Of a stretch of DNA of 64,000 nucleotides, positions 22,820 through 35,217 are shown piece after piece. The notes beneath the pieces were generated by a model. The model searched no databases. It saw only the letters and a list, made by a program, of their open reading frames with translations, and had not been told where the DNA came from. Made by a program: the position numbers and the translations under genes. The DNA comes from Hygrocybe punicea (Eukaryota > Basidiomycota > Agaricomycetes > Agaricales > Hygrophoraceae): the NCBI GenBank assembly GCA_963556145.1, contig OY744464.1, positions 6,299,508 to 6,363,507 of the forward strand, written 5' to 3'. Within the stretch, counting starts at the first letter, position 1. Each line of letters opens with the position of its first letter.

Positions 22820-23960
22820 AGGGTAACCAACCTTTCTATGTGAGTGGCCAAACCTCGAAGTAATATCACGCTTGCCAACGGTCGTACCTCTGCGTCACCC
22901 GAAGAGCAGAGGGCAAGGAGGGCAGGGATGACGCTCTTCCTCAGTGCAGCCTGCACCAAATCATGCGCAGAAATCCTTTCCAAGGCTGTTACTGCAGAGA
23001 TCTGAACTGCCAAATCCGTTGAAGCAAGCAGGCTGACAAGAGACGGAATGGCATTAGCTTTGAGAGCTGCGGAGTGCGCACTTGGGAGTGACCAGCAAAT
23101 AGTCTTCAGAGCATCGCAGACACGTCTCAGGATTTTGAGGTCATTGGATTCCAACAGTTTGACGAGACCTGGCATGGCGTTTGTCTTTACAGAGACCAAC
23201 CTCGCGTTTGGAAGGGTGTTCATGACAATCAAGGCCAACGCAGCATCTTCCTAGAGAGCGCTGTTGTCTGAGGCAAGATTTACGAGGTCGTGAATGATAT
23301 TAAAGTCGAGGGCGATGATCTTTGCAGGGCCATGACGAGAAATCTTCGCCAAAGCGCGCACAGCTGAAGTTTTGACTTCGACAGAACAAGTGGTGGCACT
23401 GTGCCGGCTCTCGTAGCCGCAGCCCGTGCGGCATCCTTCGACTAACAAATATTCCGTAGGGCCTTGCAGGCACGCCGTAGGACGAGGGTATAGTGGGATG
23501 TTAGCAGTTTGACGAGAGACGAAATGGCTTCAGCCTCCACTGAAACCATGTCTGCATCTTGGACATTGATGGTACCCAAAGCCCACGCCGCGTAAGCTTG
23601 GACATTTGCACGGCTGGAGGATTCTGCATAGGCGCATCATTTGAAAGCAGGCGGACCAAGAGTGGAACTGCGGCGGCCCCCAGGGCTGGTTTGGGCGGCA
23701 TCCTCGAAGAAACAAATATTCTTGAGAGCCTCACAGGCATGTTTGTAAAACCTTGGCATCATTGGACGCCAGTAGTTTGACGAGAGGTGGGATCACTTGT
23801 ATGGCAATCAGGCTCCCTGTGCACAGCGTCGTGACAGCGAGCGGCGCTTGTTGGCGTGCGGAAGAACATCCTGATGAAATGGCCTCGTTGACCCACTCCA
23901 AACCTATTTTCGAGATTCGAATTATCATTGATGTTCGCCGACTTTGTATACCTGGTATAC
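22820..23960 (-). pseudogene. decayed armadillo-repeat protein gene
   Basis: On the minus strand several ARM/HEAT-like repeats can be read, such as VIPPLVKLLASNDAKVLQT, AVPLLVRLLSNDA, AISSLVKLLTS, MPGLVKLLESNDLKILRR and IPSLVSLLASTDLAVQ. They lie in different frames with stops and frameshifts between them (for example near 23736, 23440 and 23255), more than introns easily explain. ARM proteins are scaffolds, and the family member cannot be named. The piece sits between the P450 5' fragment and the intact P450. Confidence 0.6.
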
Positions 23961-24392
23961 ATTCACAAGTTGGCGACCGGAGTAGGTCAACTTTGAGGAA
24001 CGTTCAATGATGTCCAACATGCCGCCGAGTCATCCAATCCGGGAAAAAGTATGTTTGCCACTAAATAATATCTCGACCGTGAACAACTTGGCTTTCTTAA
24101 ATACCAGTCTCGGCCGCACCAATGACCTTCACAGTACAACCACAACCACCATGCGGACTCCGCCAGGTACTCGGAGTAAGCAGTATTTACCCCTAGGTTT
24201 ATATCCGTCTGATTCCGAGTCCGTCATGCCCACGCTGAATGATACTCAGCCCGACAGCCACGAACCGGTTGCCATTACATGGTCCCGTGGTCCTCCGTTG
24301 ATAGCATGGGAAGCTTGCATCGGACGCTTTAATTTACTCCCGTCCCTTAAAACTGCAGACAGGTTGGTGTCTGCTGATCAGGAACCCTACCC
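23961..24392. promoter_or_regulatory. upstream region of the P450 gene
   Basis: This 430-base gap separates the ARM pseudogene from the P450 start on opposite strands. The ORF at 24007 overlaps the P450 start in another frame and has no recognisable domain, so it is not called. The P450 promoter is expected here; no specific motif was identified. Confidence 0.3.
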
Positions 24393-26519
24393 ATGGACCA
24401 GCCCAATCTGCAGCTGTTGTTGGCTTATGGCCTCGCTAGTCTCGCCTTCCTCTACCTTCTCGTTTGCCTCGCCAGGCCAAGTGGGCCAAATGCAAGTATC
24501 TATGTCTACTTGTCGTACCATTGCTGTTCCTGAGATTGGCCTCTTATTTTGCAGCTGGATCACATCCCAACCGTTGGTCCATCGTCCTACTTGGGCGTGC
24601 TGAGGTTCATCCGTCAGACCCAAAAATTGACACAAGATGGCTATGAAAAGGTGTTATATCACATATAAAACCTCTTTCGAAGCGGCATGGTGATATCTTA
24701 AGTCCCTAGCATCGCAATGGTATCTTCAAAATGGCAACCATCGATAAATGGATCGTAATTTGCTGTGGCCAACGGTATGTTGAAGATGTACGTAAGGCCA
24801 GCGATGAGGAGCTCAGCATCTGGAGAGCGTTGTCAGAGGTACAACTCTTTTGTTTTGTTTTTCAACAGTTCATTTCCTCGTTTTTCAACTCCACAGCTCG
24901 CTGCACTCAAGTACAATTTTGGTGAAGGAGTGGTCGAGGATCCATATCATGTCCAAGTCATTCGGACCTCTCTCAATCGGAATCTCGCCGTCTGTTTTCC
25001 TAACGTCTATGACGAGCTCGTGCATTCATTCGAGGACGTTCTTGGTCTTGAGGGTGACGGTAGGGGTCGCAACTCTCCATCACATTTTCCTCGATGTCCT
25101 CTTATGCTATCCTCGAATAGGGTGGAAGGCAATACCAGCGATGAATACAGCGCTGCGTATCGTCTGTCGGACCAGCAACAGACTTTTTGTGGGCTTTCCG
25201 CTTTGTAAGATAATTTCGTTACGCTAGATAATACAATACAATAACAGATCTCCCGCAGGTCGGGATCCTGACTATCTACAGCTTTCCATGCAATTCACGA
25301 TTGACGTAATGAAGACAGCGATCGCTGTCAACCTCGCTCCCGCATTTTTGAAATCGTAAGTCTCCATTTCCCACATTAGTTAATGAAGAGGGTAAATTGT
25401 TATAATTAATAGGATCGTTGGGAGATATACCACAAAGCTTCCCGTTTATGTCAAGCGAACGTTGAAACATCTCACCCCGATCATCGAAGAGCGCTTGCAG
25501 AATGAGGCAGAGTATGGTAAAGATTGGCCTGGTAAACCTGTAGGCAGCTGCTCTATGACAATATTGTCTTGTTGACTCATGTTCGGGTTGCCTTTATCAG
25601 AACGACGCCATCACATGGCTGCTGGAAGAAGCGCAGGGAGAACAGCGAACGCTGCACAATCTGATCCTGCGCCTCCTAGCGACAAACTTCACCGCTATGC
25701 ATACCTCTTCCATGGTGCGAACACAACTCCAATACCCAATTGTTCACGCTAATAGTTTGAACGTCATTGTTTCTTCAGGCTTTTACACATGCATTGTACC
25801 ACCTCGCTGCCAGCCCAGAATACGCAGCATCATTACGAGAAGAAGTTCTGTCCATTGTGCAAGAAGATGGTTGGACAAAGACTGCAGTGGACCGTATGTT
25901 CAAAGTAGACAACTTTTTCAAAGAGTCACAGAGAGTTAACGGGGTCGGAACTCGTACGTCTCTTTCGACACCTGGATTCTATCCCAACTTACATTTTACT
26001 TGTAGTGACATTATCTCGCTTAGTTATCAAGGACTTCACGTTCTCGGATGGCATCGTTCTTCCAGCCGGGACCTTTCTTTCTGTTCCGCAATACGCTACG
26101 CATCACGACGAGTTGAGATACAGCAATCCGCACGTCTTCAACCCCAGTCGCTTCGCGCCTTCGAAAGAGTGTGAAGGCAGCAATAAAGACGGCCCAAAAC
26201 TCCAACTGGTCACCCCGAGCCTGGATTACGTCCCATGGGGGCTCGGAAAGCATGCCTGGTGCGTTAGACGACTTGGAGTAGATGCGTTTTCTCATGCTTT
26301 ATGATCTCCAGTCCCGGCCGGTTCTTTGCGGCAACCGAGCTGAAGGCGATGCTCGCGCACGTCGTTGTCTCGTATGACGTGAAGTTGGAGGACGGCAGCG
26401 GGCGGCCGCAGAATGAGTGGTTCGCGACGAGTTGTATTCCGAATAGAACTGCCAAGGTGCTGTTCCGGAAGCGCAGGGGGGTTCATACGGCCTTACACAC
26501 GAGTGGGCCAGTAATCTGA
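24393..26519 (+). CDS. cytochrome P450 monooxygenase, intact
   Basis: Eleven exons join in frame to about 522 residues: 24393-24495, 24535-24650, 24710-24838, 24897-25059, 25121-25204, 25259-25355, 25413-25539, 25601-25714, 25779-25953, 26006-26258 and 26312-26519. The protein starts with a hydrophobic ER membrane anchor (LLLAYGLASLAFLYLLVC). The I-helix region reads LLATNFTAMHTSS, the ExxR motif is ESQR, the PERF-like motif is FNPSRF, and the heme loop is PWGLGKHACPGRFF. The heme-ligand Cys codon is split by the last intron. P450s of this type hydroxylate small molecules such as secondary metabolites or xenobiotics; the substrate is unknown. The first intron is only 39 nt and its exact boundary is the least certain part of the model. 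No stops or frameshifts were found. The gene has a broken 5' duplicate at 22565. Confidence 0.88.
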
Positions 26520-26997
26520 CTTGCTATAGGGAGTTCCAATGATTTTTGTATTTGACAACCCGGAAGGTTGATATCCAAACCAATATCAGTGGGCTTCTAG
26601 AGAAACAGGTTCTTGCCGTCAAGGTATCGAATATAAAATGAACGAGGGAGCATCAGCGGCATGCGGCCATCAAATAGCAATCACTTATAAAAGTGCTACA
26701 GAAGAAGTGCAAGATGGCCAGAATTTCTGAAAATAAATAAGTGCGAAGCATTTTTCGGTTCTGTCTGAAGTTATCCCTCCCAGTACATGGTCAGTCGACA
26801 CAACCCCTATTGTCAAGTTAATGGAGTGCTTGCCGAACCTCCAGAACGAAACGGGCGGTCAGGACAGAATGCATAACGCGGCCAAGTCTACATTTCACAA
26901 ATGAGATGTATTGGGTGACTGTTGTGAACAACGCACGGCGTGAGCATTAAAGCAAGGTCCTGCAGGTGCAAAATCATCAGTAAACAAAAAGAGGTCC
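26520..26997. other. intergenic, 3' flank of two convergent genes
   Basis: No gene is seen. From about 26767 the sequence is duplicated at about 29696 as the downstream flank of the tandem DUF6533-type genes. Confidence 0.5.
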
Positions 26998-28298
26998 TCA
27001 CAGTAAACATACGGGTAGGGCCAGGGTTACGATAACGTTAGAAGCCGAAATGGCTAGTCTTAAATGAGGTGTCACACTCTCGGCGGATGGCAATAGCACA
27101 CACCAAGGATGAAGACGTAAAAAACTATCCCTAAAATGTTGTCAGAACGACTCATCAATTAATAATGTTGAATTACTTACCGTCACCGTAAACGATACGA
27201 AATAATGGCATCTGTTTTGAAAGGTTATCTGCAAAATTGTAAGTACAGCCGGGTAGCCAATGGACATGACCCACATCGCCGGATGCCTTTGATCAACAGC
27301 AGACCAAGCATAACTAGAAAACTGCAGTAAGAGAAAACCCAACAAACAACAAGGTACCACAATACCGATCTCAAATGCCATAAACAGCACCAACATTATG
27401 AGCAACATAGTTGTATTGATGGTAGTATCGCATCCAGTGAAGCTAGATAATGGTGATAATGAAACTGAAGGACTCGAGAAAGTCAGCAGGTGTAGCAGCA
27501 AAAGAATTTACTTAGGAATTGACTGACAATGTAGGGATTGAAGGAGATAATACATGGAAACAAATATCGCGATCCAGATCGCGGCAAAGAGAACAGGAAG
27601 GCCAATCACGAGTCTGCGGTCTTTTTCCCAAATAGCCAATATTCTAATCATGAGGATAACTGTTGCTTCAGTGTTAATAACTAGGCATCTTCGTGACGAG
27701 ATGTACCGAGCTCACTTTCTGATATACCCAATCCAAGAACAAATAGGGCTTGGGCGTGCGCTCAGCCAGTCTAGAGATGACTCGGTCGGGATCATGCAGA
27801 CACGTACTGGCATCTACCCTAAATTTGAGAAGGCAACCATCTTCAAATTTGGAACCATTCGTCAAGGAACTATCTGAGCGATTGTGCATTTATATCATCC
27901 TGATTTGATCGAGGTAACAGGAAAGTCCTCACTGATCAAGAGGAATACAGTTTCTATGAAGGGCATGTACCTGGTTAGGAGGAATAAGACGTTGACAGTC
28001 GATGGCCAGCGACTATTCCAGATGAAAGAAACCTCCTGGGCTAGGGTCAAGCAGTAATCATATACCTGCGTGGGGTTGAGAGAGCTGTAAGGGGCGTAGA
28101 GAGGATAATACCAATATCACGACACTAATGACTGTATGGCACTCGACGATCAGGAGATTGCCATTGCAATAGGGAAGACTTACCGTGGAAATACTGCAAC
28201 CAACCAACCGGACATAAGACATGCAAGCAACATAAGATAATACATACATTTGTGAGGTAGCCATCCCAGACAGCCCCGTTGAGAGTCAAGGTGGCCAT
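26998..28298 (-). CDS. DUF6533-type integral membrane protein, copy A
   Basis: On the minus strand the start is ATG at 28298 (MATLTLNGAVWDGYLTN). After short introns comes the family signature YDYCLTLAQEVSFIWNSR, then VLFLLTRYMPFIETV. Further exons encode LDWVYQK, a membrane segment with ILAIWEKDRRLVIGLP, NTTMLLIMLVLFMAFEIG and a last segment ending near the TGA at 26998. About six or seven transmembrane helices are expected, as in the basidiomycete DUF6533 family, whose function is unknown. The central exons hold in-frame stops unless several small introns are placed, so the exact model is unsure. A tandem paralog lies about 2.9 kb away. Confidence 0.6.
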
Positions 28299-29695
28299 CT
28301 AATTCCTCGCCTGGTTGGGCCGTCTAACCACTTTTCAGTGATCAGAAAATGGTGGACAGCCTTCAAGCATTTGGCGACGGTTTGACAGGTACGCCTCGAT
28401 TGTTCTGGGTGCATTGATCCGATGGGCTCTTTCATTGTGATCTTGGCTGGTGCGAACCTACGGTGTAAAGTGGACACTGTGGGCATCATCAGCACACGTT
28501 CCTGATGGGGTTTCTTGTTGCGAAGGTGCTCACTCTGCTATCGACAGTGTCTACTGTCCCTAGAAGCGCAGGAGCATGTCTGTCGTGAATCCATGCATGC
28601 CAGTGTGCCCGCATCCGGTTTTCACTCACCGGGAACTAGAAGTCATAAAACTTGCTCCCAAAGTCGAAATTCAGGCTTAGTGGCGGAAGCAGGGACATTA
28701 GCAACATTCACAAGGACTCGGAGTCGACTGAAAAGATCCGATTAAGACAAGCAAACGTCGCCTTTTGGCAGAAAGTCGCCATAACTATGGCTAGTCTCCC
28801 ATGTGGCAGCGAGGAATCCCGTGTTTTGTTGTTCACGCCGTCGTCTCCAGACACTCCGTATTTGACGAACCCAACCAACGATCATTCCCCCATCTGGCTA
28901 CGGAGGTTGAGCTTGACGACAATCATGGGGACCGTGACCTATCACTCCATAGCGGAGAACGTGTGGATGTTTATTGTACAACGGTGATGAGCCAGACCCA
29001 CGAACTTCTACACGTTCTCAGCGGGCTTGATGGTTGTCAGCGCCCGAAATGGTGAGTGTAATAAATACCGTACTGCAACAGGACCCACTCTTACTTTGAA
29101 CGCACACCAATCGGTACCACAGGTGCGGCGTTCAACGCCGTCGAAGGCAACCAGTACAATTATCAAGGGCGTCCATTTGCCGGCCAGCAAGCTGTCCATT
29201 CTCATAATTCGGACGCATTTTCAACTTTGTTTTGACATGGTCTTTAACCCATCAGGGAGCGCTCTTCCATATGTCGAGCGCGGTTCCTGGAACCTGAGTC
29301 TCGTGTGCTTGCCCAAAGCACGCACAACCCTGGATGATATTTTGACACGGATCAACGACGCCGATACATTGTGTTGTAGCAACGACTGGGAAGAGTGCGA
29401 TTGCACACACCGTTGCTCGTGACAGCTACAAGAAGGGTATTCTTGCTTCATCTTTCTTTTTCGATCGAGACATCCCGGACAGATTCTAGTTGGCCTCAGA
29501 AGCTCTTCAGCATGATCTAGCAAGGATCTTGCGGAGCTCATGGGCGTCATTCCCAGAAACGATCGCAGTCTTGCATCTGCCGCAGTCTCACCAATTTTTC
29601 CCCTAAACCACAGGCAGTGCATTGCTATTGCCTTTTGTGACTGTCGACAATACTAGTTTTGCTATCCAAACTGCTATTGTTGGTTCTGGCAAAGG
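28299..29695. other. spacer between DUF6533 copies, with an unrecognised gene fragment
   Basis: No full gene is seen. On the plus strand around 28985-29240 two pieces can be joined over a GT-AG intron (about 29051-29122) to read LHVLSGL, VVSARNGAAFNAVEGNQYN and AVHSHNSDAFSTLF before a stop. The FNxVxGNQYN pattern resembles a motif seen near the start of many basidiomycete multidomain proteins, but the identification is weak. The minus ORF at 29221-29622 looks like chance. Confidence 0.3.
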
Positions 29696-31200
29696 ATATC
29701 CCTCCCGTTGACAGGTCAGTCGTTATGGCTTCTTGATGCGTCGCCAGGCTTATGTAGCACTTGTCGAATCTCCAGAACCAAATGGGCCGTTAGGACAGAA
29801 TGCATAATGCGGACGAATCTCTATTTTACAATGAGATATGCGGAATAAATATTGTGAGCAACTCACGGTGTAAGCAATAAGGCAATTTCCTGCAGTTGTA
29901 AATTACCGTCGATGGGGGAAAAAAGAGTCCTCACGGCAAACGTACGGATAAGGTAAGGATGGCGATAAGATTAGAAGCTGAAATGACTAGTGTAGCATCA
30001 GGCGTCGGTGTCTCGGTGAATAAAATAGACTACTGTAGATGTAGAAAAGTATCCCTGCAAATATTGTCAGATTGACCGAATCCAAATATTGAATCACGAT
30101 AAACGATACGAAATAGTGGCATTTGGTGCGAAAGGTTAGCTGCTTCACACCGTAAGTATATGTAGGGAGCCAATAGACATGACCCACATCGCCGGATGCC
30201 TTTGACCAATAGCAGACCGAGCATAACTTGTAACCATACGGTGAGAGAATACTCGACAAACGATGGGGTAACACTATACCGATCTCAAACGTCATGAACA
30301 GCACCCAGACAATGATCAACATAGTCGTGTTGCTAGTACTATGGCATCTTGAAACGCCAGGTATCGGTGCCGATGCCACGAAGGGAACTGTAAAAAATCA
30401 GTAAGTGTACTTGAAGCCCAGAAATCAATATGAATTTACTGACAATGCAAGGACTGAAGGAAAAAATGCAGGAAAACAAATGACGCGATCCACATCGCGG
30501 CAAAGAAAATAGGCAGGCCAATCACGAGTCTGCGGTCTTTCTCCCAAATAACCAATATTCTGATCACGAGGATAACTGTCGTTCCAGTGTCAATAACCAA
30601 GAAACTTGTGACGTCCCAATGTGCGTCGCTCACTCTCTGATATACCCAGTCCAACGGCAAACAGGGCTGAAAGTGTAATACGTTAGTCTGGATACTACTC
30701 AATTGGATCGTGCAAATACATACATGAATCCACCTTATATATAAACAAGCAAGCATCTTCAAATGTAGAGTGCGAGAAATGCTCTAAGCAATTGTGCATC
30801 CATGAGATCCTGATTTAATAGAAGTAAAAGAAAAGTCCTCACGAAACAGAATGAAGACAATATCTACGAAGGGCATGTACCTCGTTAGGAGGTATAAGAT
30901 ATTGACAGTCGACGGCCAGCGACTATTCCAGACAAAAAAACCTCCTGGTGAAGGTCAACCAATAATCATATACCTGGGCGGGGTTGGGAGTGCTGTCCGA
31001 GTCAGAGGAAATAAGAGAATAGTACCAATATCGTAACTATGTGGTTCTCGAGGATCAGGAAGATATCGCATTCCGATTACAAGACCCTGAATGTACTGTA
31101 ACAAACCAACCCGAAATAAGTCCACGTCCTGGAATAAAGAAAACAAACAACTGGCATACCTCGCCGAGATGGATATTCCAGAGAGCCGCTTCGCTGAGTG

Positions 31201-34200
31201 CAGTGTTGTACAAGTCAGACCAACCCCGGGTCGCTGTAGTCAAGTCACGACAGTCACGTCAGGCTGACTGTCTGACTTCGACTAGTCAAGCCTTTTTGGG
31301 ATGAGATAAGATTAGATATGCACCGTGACAATATAACACGACTTGTACACGACTTGTAACAGGACTTCAGCGCTTTCAATGTCAAAGTTTGATTTTTGCC
31401 GCTTTGCTTCTCCTCTCAACCATGAGTCACTGGTCATGGGTGCACTTCATCACAGATGGAACATTTTACAAGAACAACAACTCAAACAAGACTGCGTGGT
31501 GTATTCGATGCTTGGCATACCACCGTGACTTAATTCAGAATGCAGACACTGTTGCGGTTGCTTTGACTGATACGGTTCGAAGTCGAACACCAGCAGAGGT
31601 GGAAGCCCAAGGTATATTCCACAATTTATCAAAAGTGCCTTCAAGTTAATGACTTTGGCTAGCACGTATTAATTGCCCACCAATAGCCGGGAAACCAAAG
31701 CAAAACATGGTGCCGCACCTATGTAAATGCATTTATGTTGATCCAGCAACCAGAGCTCGCGCACAGGCTGCAAAAGCCACTGAAGTCACCGCAGATGGCG
31801 AGTCTACACAACACCAACAACCCCGGCGTCTTTCACATTCGGCAAGTTGGTCCCACCCCCTACAGCCTCACACAATCATTCAGACTGCATGGCCAGGTCA
31901 CGGTTCTGCCTCACCCTCACCACTTCCGAGTCCTCTACTGCTGGCCACGCCAATAAATCTTGAACCTGGACCATTTTCTAAGCGCAAACGCACATCAAGT
32001 ATCTACGAAGACTCACCCCTTTCAGGGAGACCATCATGGTCCCCATCCATGCAGTCCGAGTTCGGGGAAGACATTTGCAGGCTATTCATAGCAATCCGTG
32101 CCTCATGGAACTCAGCAAATAATCCACAGATGCGCATGTTTGTGGAGAAATGTATACCAGGGGCAGTTGTCCCTGACCGACGAACTTTATCTGGCCCAAT
32201 CCTCGATCGGGAAGCTATAAAAGTCGAAGATAAATTAAAACTGAAGCTGCGAGGAAGGTTAGCCACTTTCATGACGGACGGATGGAAGAATAAAGCGAAG
32301 CAGTCTATCGTAGCTTCAATGGTATCAGTTGCCTCTGAGGTGGGTAGAGAAGCATTCTAACCATTACCTTTGCACTGATTCCGGTCTATTTCAGCCTTAT
32401 CTGATGCGTACACATGATGTTTCTGCGGATGCTAAAAGTGGCGAGGCTCTGTTGAAATTGGTCACCGAAGACATTCAGTGGAGTGAAACCACCTTTCTTC
32501 TCACTATAATCGCGCTCTGTTCAGATAATGGTGGCGATGCACGGAAGATGCGAAGACTCTTGCTTGTATTGATGCCATGGCTTATCATTATTGTCTGCTG
32601 GGCCCACCAGATAAATCTGATCGTTGGCGACTATCTGAGTCTTCGAGTTGATTTTCTCACATGTGTACCAAAAGCCCTGCGGGTCATCAAGTGGATAAAC
32701 AACCACAGCCGTGCTTTGGGGATCTTTCGAAGGGAACAATTGCAAACTTTTAACAAGATCTTATCACTTATCCTCCCAGTTATTACTCGATGGACAGCGC
32801 ACTACCTGTCACTCCGCCGACTTCTTGAGGTTGAAATACCCATGAAGGCGAGCTGGATGAAATATGGCCAGCAGATGATTGATTGTGCTGGCCCAAAAGC
32901 GGATGTGCAACAGGCTGCTCACGAAATCCAGGCCATTGCTGAGGATCCACAATTTTGGAAATGGGCAAAAAAGTACGTCAACCGTAACTGTAAAGCTACA
33001 TTATATTGATGCTAATTATCTTAAAGAACTTGTAGTCATCTCCAACCGCTTGCAATCGCAGCAAATATCACACAGGGATCAAACACTCGCCTTGATCACG
33101 TCCTTACAACACTTGGCAATCTTTACCATATCTATTCAGACCCAGATCTCGATGCTGAAGTCCGGGAGAAGGTTCTAGGGAGCCTTGAGAAGCGCTGGGC
33201 CGCCGCAGATCAAGACCCTTTTATTGCTGCCATCGTTCTCAACCCATTCCTCCGTGGGAGGTGCCTGTCACGGGCAAATCCAATTCTTACACCGATTGGC
33301 CTATGTAATGTGCTGAAGCATCTTCACCTTCGAGTATTCAAGGTAGCCGTTGATGCAAGCTTTCAATCTGCCTTCATGGATTACTATAACGAGCGCGAGG
33401 AGTTTAGCACCGGGTTTATGGCTCTAGAAGAATGGAAGACAATGGCGAAAGACAAGGCAAGTTTCCTGGGCCACGACAATGCACTCTATCAGCACTGACC
33501 GTTTAATAGGGTTGCGACGTGGATCCAATTGAGGTGTGGGAGGGCATTGACACCCATCAAGAACACGGTCGCAACCGCCTCGTCAAGTTGGCATTGCACA
33601 TCCTTAGTGTAATTGCTAATTCAGCAGGCTGCGAGCGAGCTTTCAGTCACATGGGACTCGTGCACACTGCAGTTCGCAGTAAACTGGGCGTGGATAAAGT
33701 TCGCAAAACCACCATTGTTGGGATGGATATCAAACGATCTCATATTGATGCTGGATTGATCCGCCCTCGAGGGCACAGGAATTTCGAAGAACCTACTACA
33801 AGTAATGACAATGCTCGCGAGACTGGCGTAACCGATTTTGACACCGGCCACTTCGAACTTGAAGATGTTCTCGACTTTGAACAACTTGCCGAGCAACTCG
33901 TTGAAGATGCAGCTGCTGATCTTGAAAGCGACTCAGAAAATGACCCCGCTCCCCCCCCTCCTCCACCTCTGACAATCCGGCTCCCACTGCATGCCATTCA
34001 AGCTGCATTGCCTGACAATACCCCACCACAACGAACTGCTGTGGTCCTGAAGACGGCCCTCCCCTTGAAATCGCTTTTCATCTTCCCAGGTGATCGAAAT
34101 CCGCCTTCGACAGGTATAGATTGTTTCTGGCATGGAGGTATCAAGAATTTGGATAAGGAAATGGAAGCTTATGAGCTCTTGTGCTCCGAGTCGAGCGGCA

Positions 34201-34512
34201 GTCAGGAGAATGCTGAGGCGGGTACTACAGATGTCCCAATGGCGAGTACTAGCAGTGCATTAGCCTGATTTTTTTGTACTACACATCTCTACGTACATGT
34301 TTGTAATTCCCCGTCATTTTCTTGACATTGCGTAGTGAAGTACACCGCATGCAAGTGTGCTACGTGCAAGTGTGCTAGCGACCGTGCATGAGTCTGCTTC
34401 TTTTGGTAGTTTCTCACAGACCCTTGACTAGTCACGACTAAAGTTAAGGGTTTTCGCAAGCGCGACTTCAGTCAGCGCATGACCCAGTCGGACTAGAGTC
34501 ATGACAACACTG
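31201..34512 (+). mobile_element. hAT2: complete 3.3 kb hAT transposon
   Basis: The left end CAGTGTTGTACAAGTC at 31201 and the right end GTCATGACAACACTG at 34512 are imperfect inverted repeats. A perfect 8-bp duplication GCTGAGTG flanks both sides (31193-31200 and 34513-34520). The single gene inside is intact. The element sits in the first exon of DUF6533 copy B. Its ends (CAGTGTTG) differ from those of hAT1, hAT3 and hAT4 (TAGTG), so it is a separate family. Confidence 0.92.
31422..34268 (+). CDS. hAT2 transposase, intact
   Basis: Five exons join in frame to about 866 residues: 31422-31611, 31687-32339, 32395-32972, 33036-33456 and 33510-34268. The fourth intron (33457-33509) uses a GC donor (GCAAGT) and AG acceptor; no GT donor keeps the frame. 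The N terminus has a BED-like finger (WCIRCLAYH, then HLCKC) split by intron 1. The catalytic core shows ATFMTDGWKNKAKQS, LCSDNGGDARKMR, CWAHQINLIVGDY and VITRWTAHYLSLRRL. The hATC domain reads ANSAGCERAFSHMG. A long acidic and Pro-rich tail follows. It catalyses excision and insertion of hAT2. Intact ends plus intact gene suggest a recent or active copy. Confidence 0.88.
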
Positions 34513-35217
34513 GCTGAGTGAGGCGACCATCTAAGTGGTGGAGATTCAAAGCCGCAAACACTGGCTCCTCGGTTAGTATTTCCGCGTTCCTTATCGTCGA
34601 AATCCCCTGATCAGCTAAACATAACTCCATATAGACAGCTTTGACAACGATTTGGCAGGAAGTTGGTTGTTCTGGCACTGACTGACCGCCGACATTCAAG
34701 TTGCCCGTTTGGTATCCTTGGACTGAAGCCGTGACCTAAGGCCACCTCGAGTGCTCGACGGTCGACCTCACGTGAAACCAAGCTAATTAGCTTGCCATTA
34801 CCCCCCAATATGGCAAGTTAATTAGCTTGATAGTTAGTAATCTCGCACACTGCCAATAAATCCTCACATATATACCATTTCGAGTACAAGTTATTTAGAT
34901 ACCTAAGATGTTACATCGGATGTTTCCGACGCTGCACGTGAAGGTTCGTTGACATCGCCATCAGTTGCGGCTATCGCCGGTGCTCACAATCCCGATGCAC
35001 GTCGGCATCGCCGCCCACAATGAGCTCAAAGATGTACTATATATTAATGAAATTTTCATAATTTTGGGGCGTGCTTTTTGCATACAGGGTAGATGTATTA
35101 AGTCTACCTTACAACAAGAATATCCCACCGCCGACTAGAGCCAGCATGCTCAATGATGCGGCGCCATGCCTGTAGAGGCTGTTGCTGCCGCCGCTGCTGT
35201 TGCCGTCGCCACTACTG

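Larger units (their letters stand above)
29937..34530 (-). pseudogene. DUF6533-type membrane protein, copy B, interrupted by hAT2
   Basis: This copy parallels copy A over its whole length. The first exon starts at the ATG at 34530 (MVASLSEAALWNIHLGE when read across the insertion). It is split by hAT2 at 31201-34512, with CACTCAGC duplicated on the minus strand. In the signature exon one base is missing relative to copy A, near 30935-30945, so the frame reads VYDYWLTFTRR and then stops. The membrane segments TVILVIRILVIWEKDRR and TTMLIIVWVLFMTFEIG remain. It is therefore dead by frameshift as well as by insertion. Confidence 0.7.

Noticed and set aside
34735..34765. A MULE-type 9-bp duplication for the palindrome element
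   Set aside because: Only 8 bases (CCTAAGGC) match exactly on both sides; a ninth position does not agree, so the class was left open.
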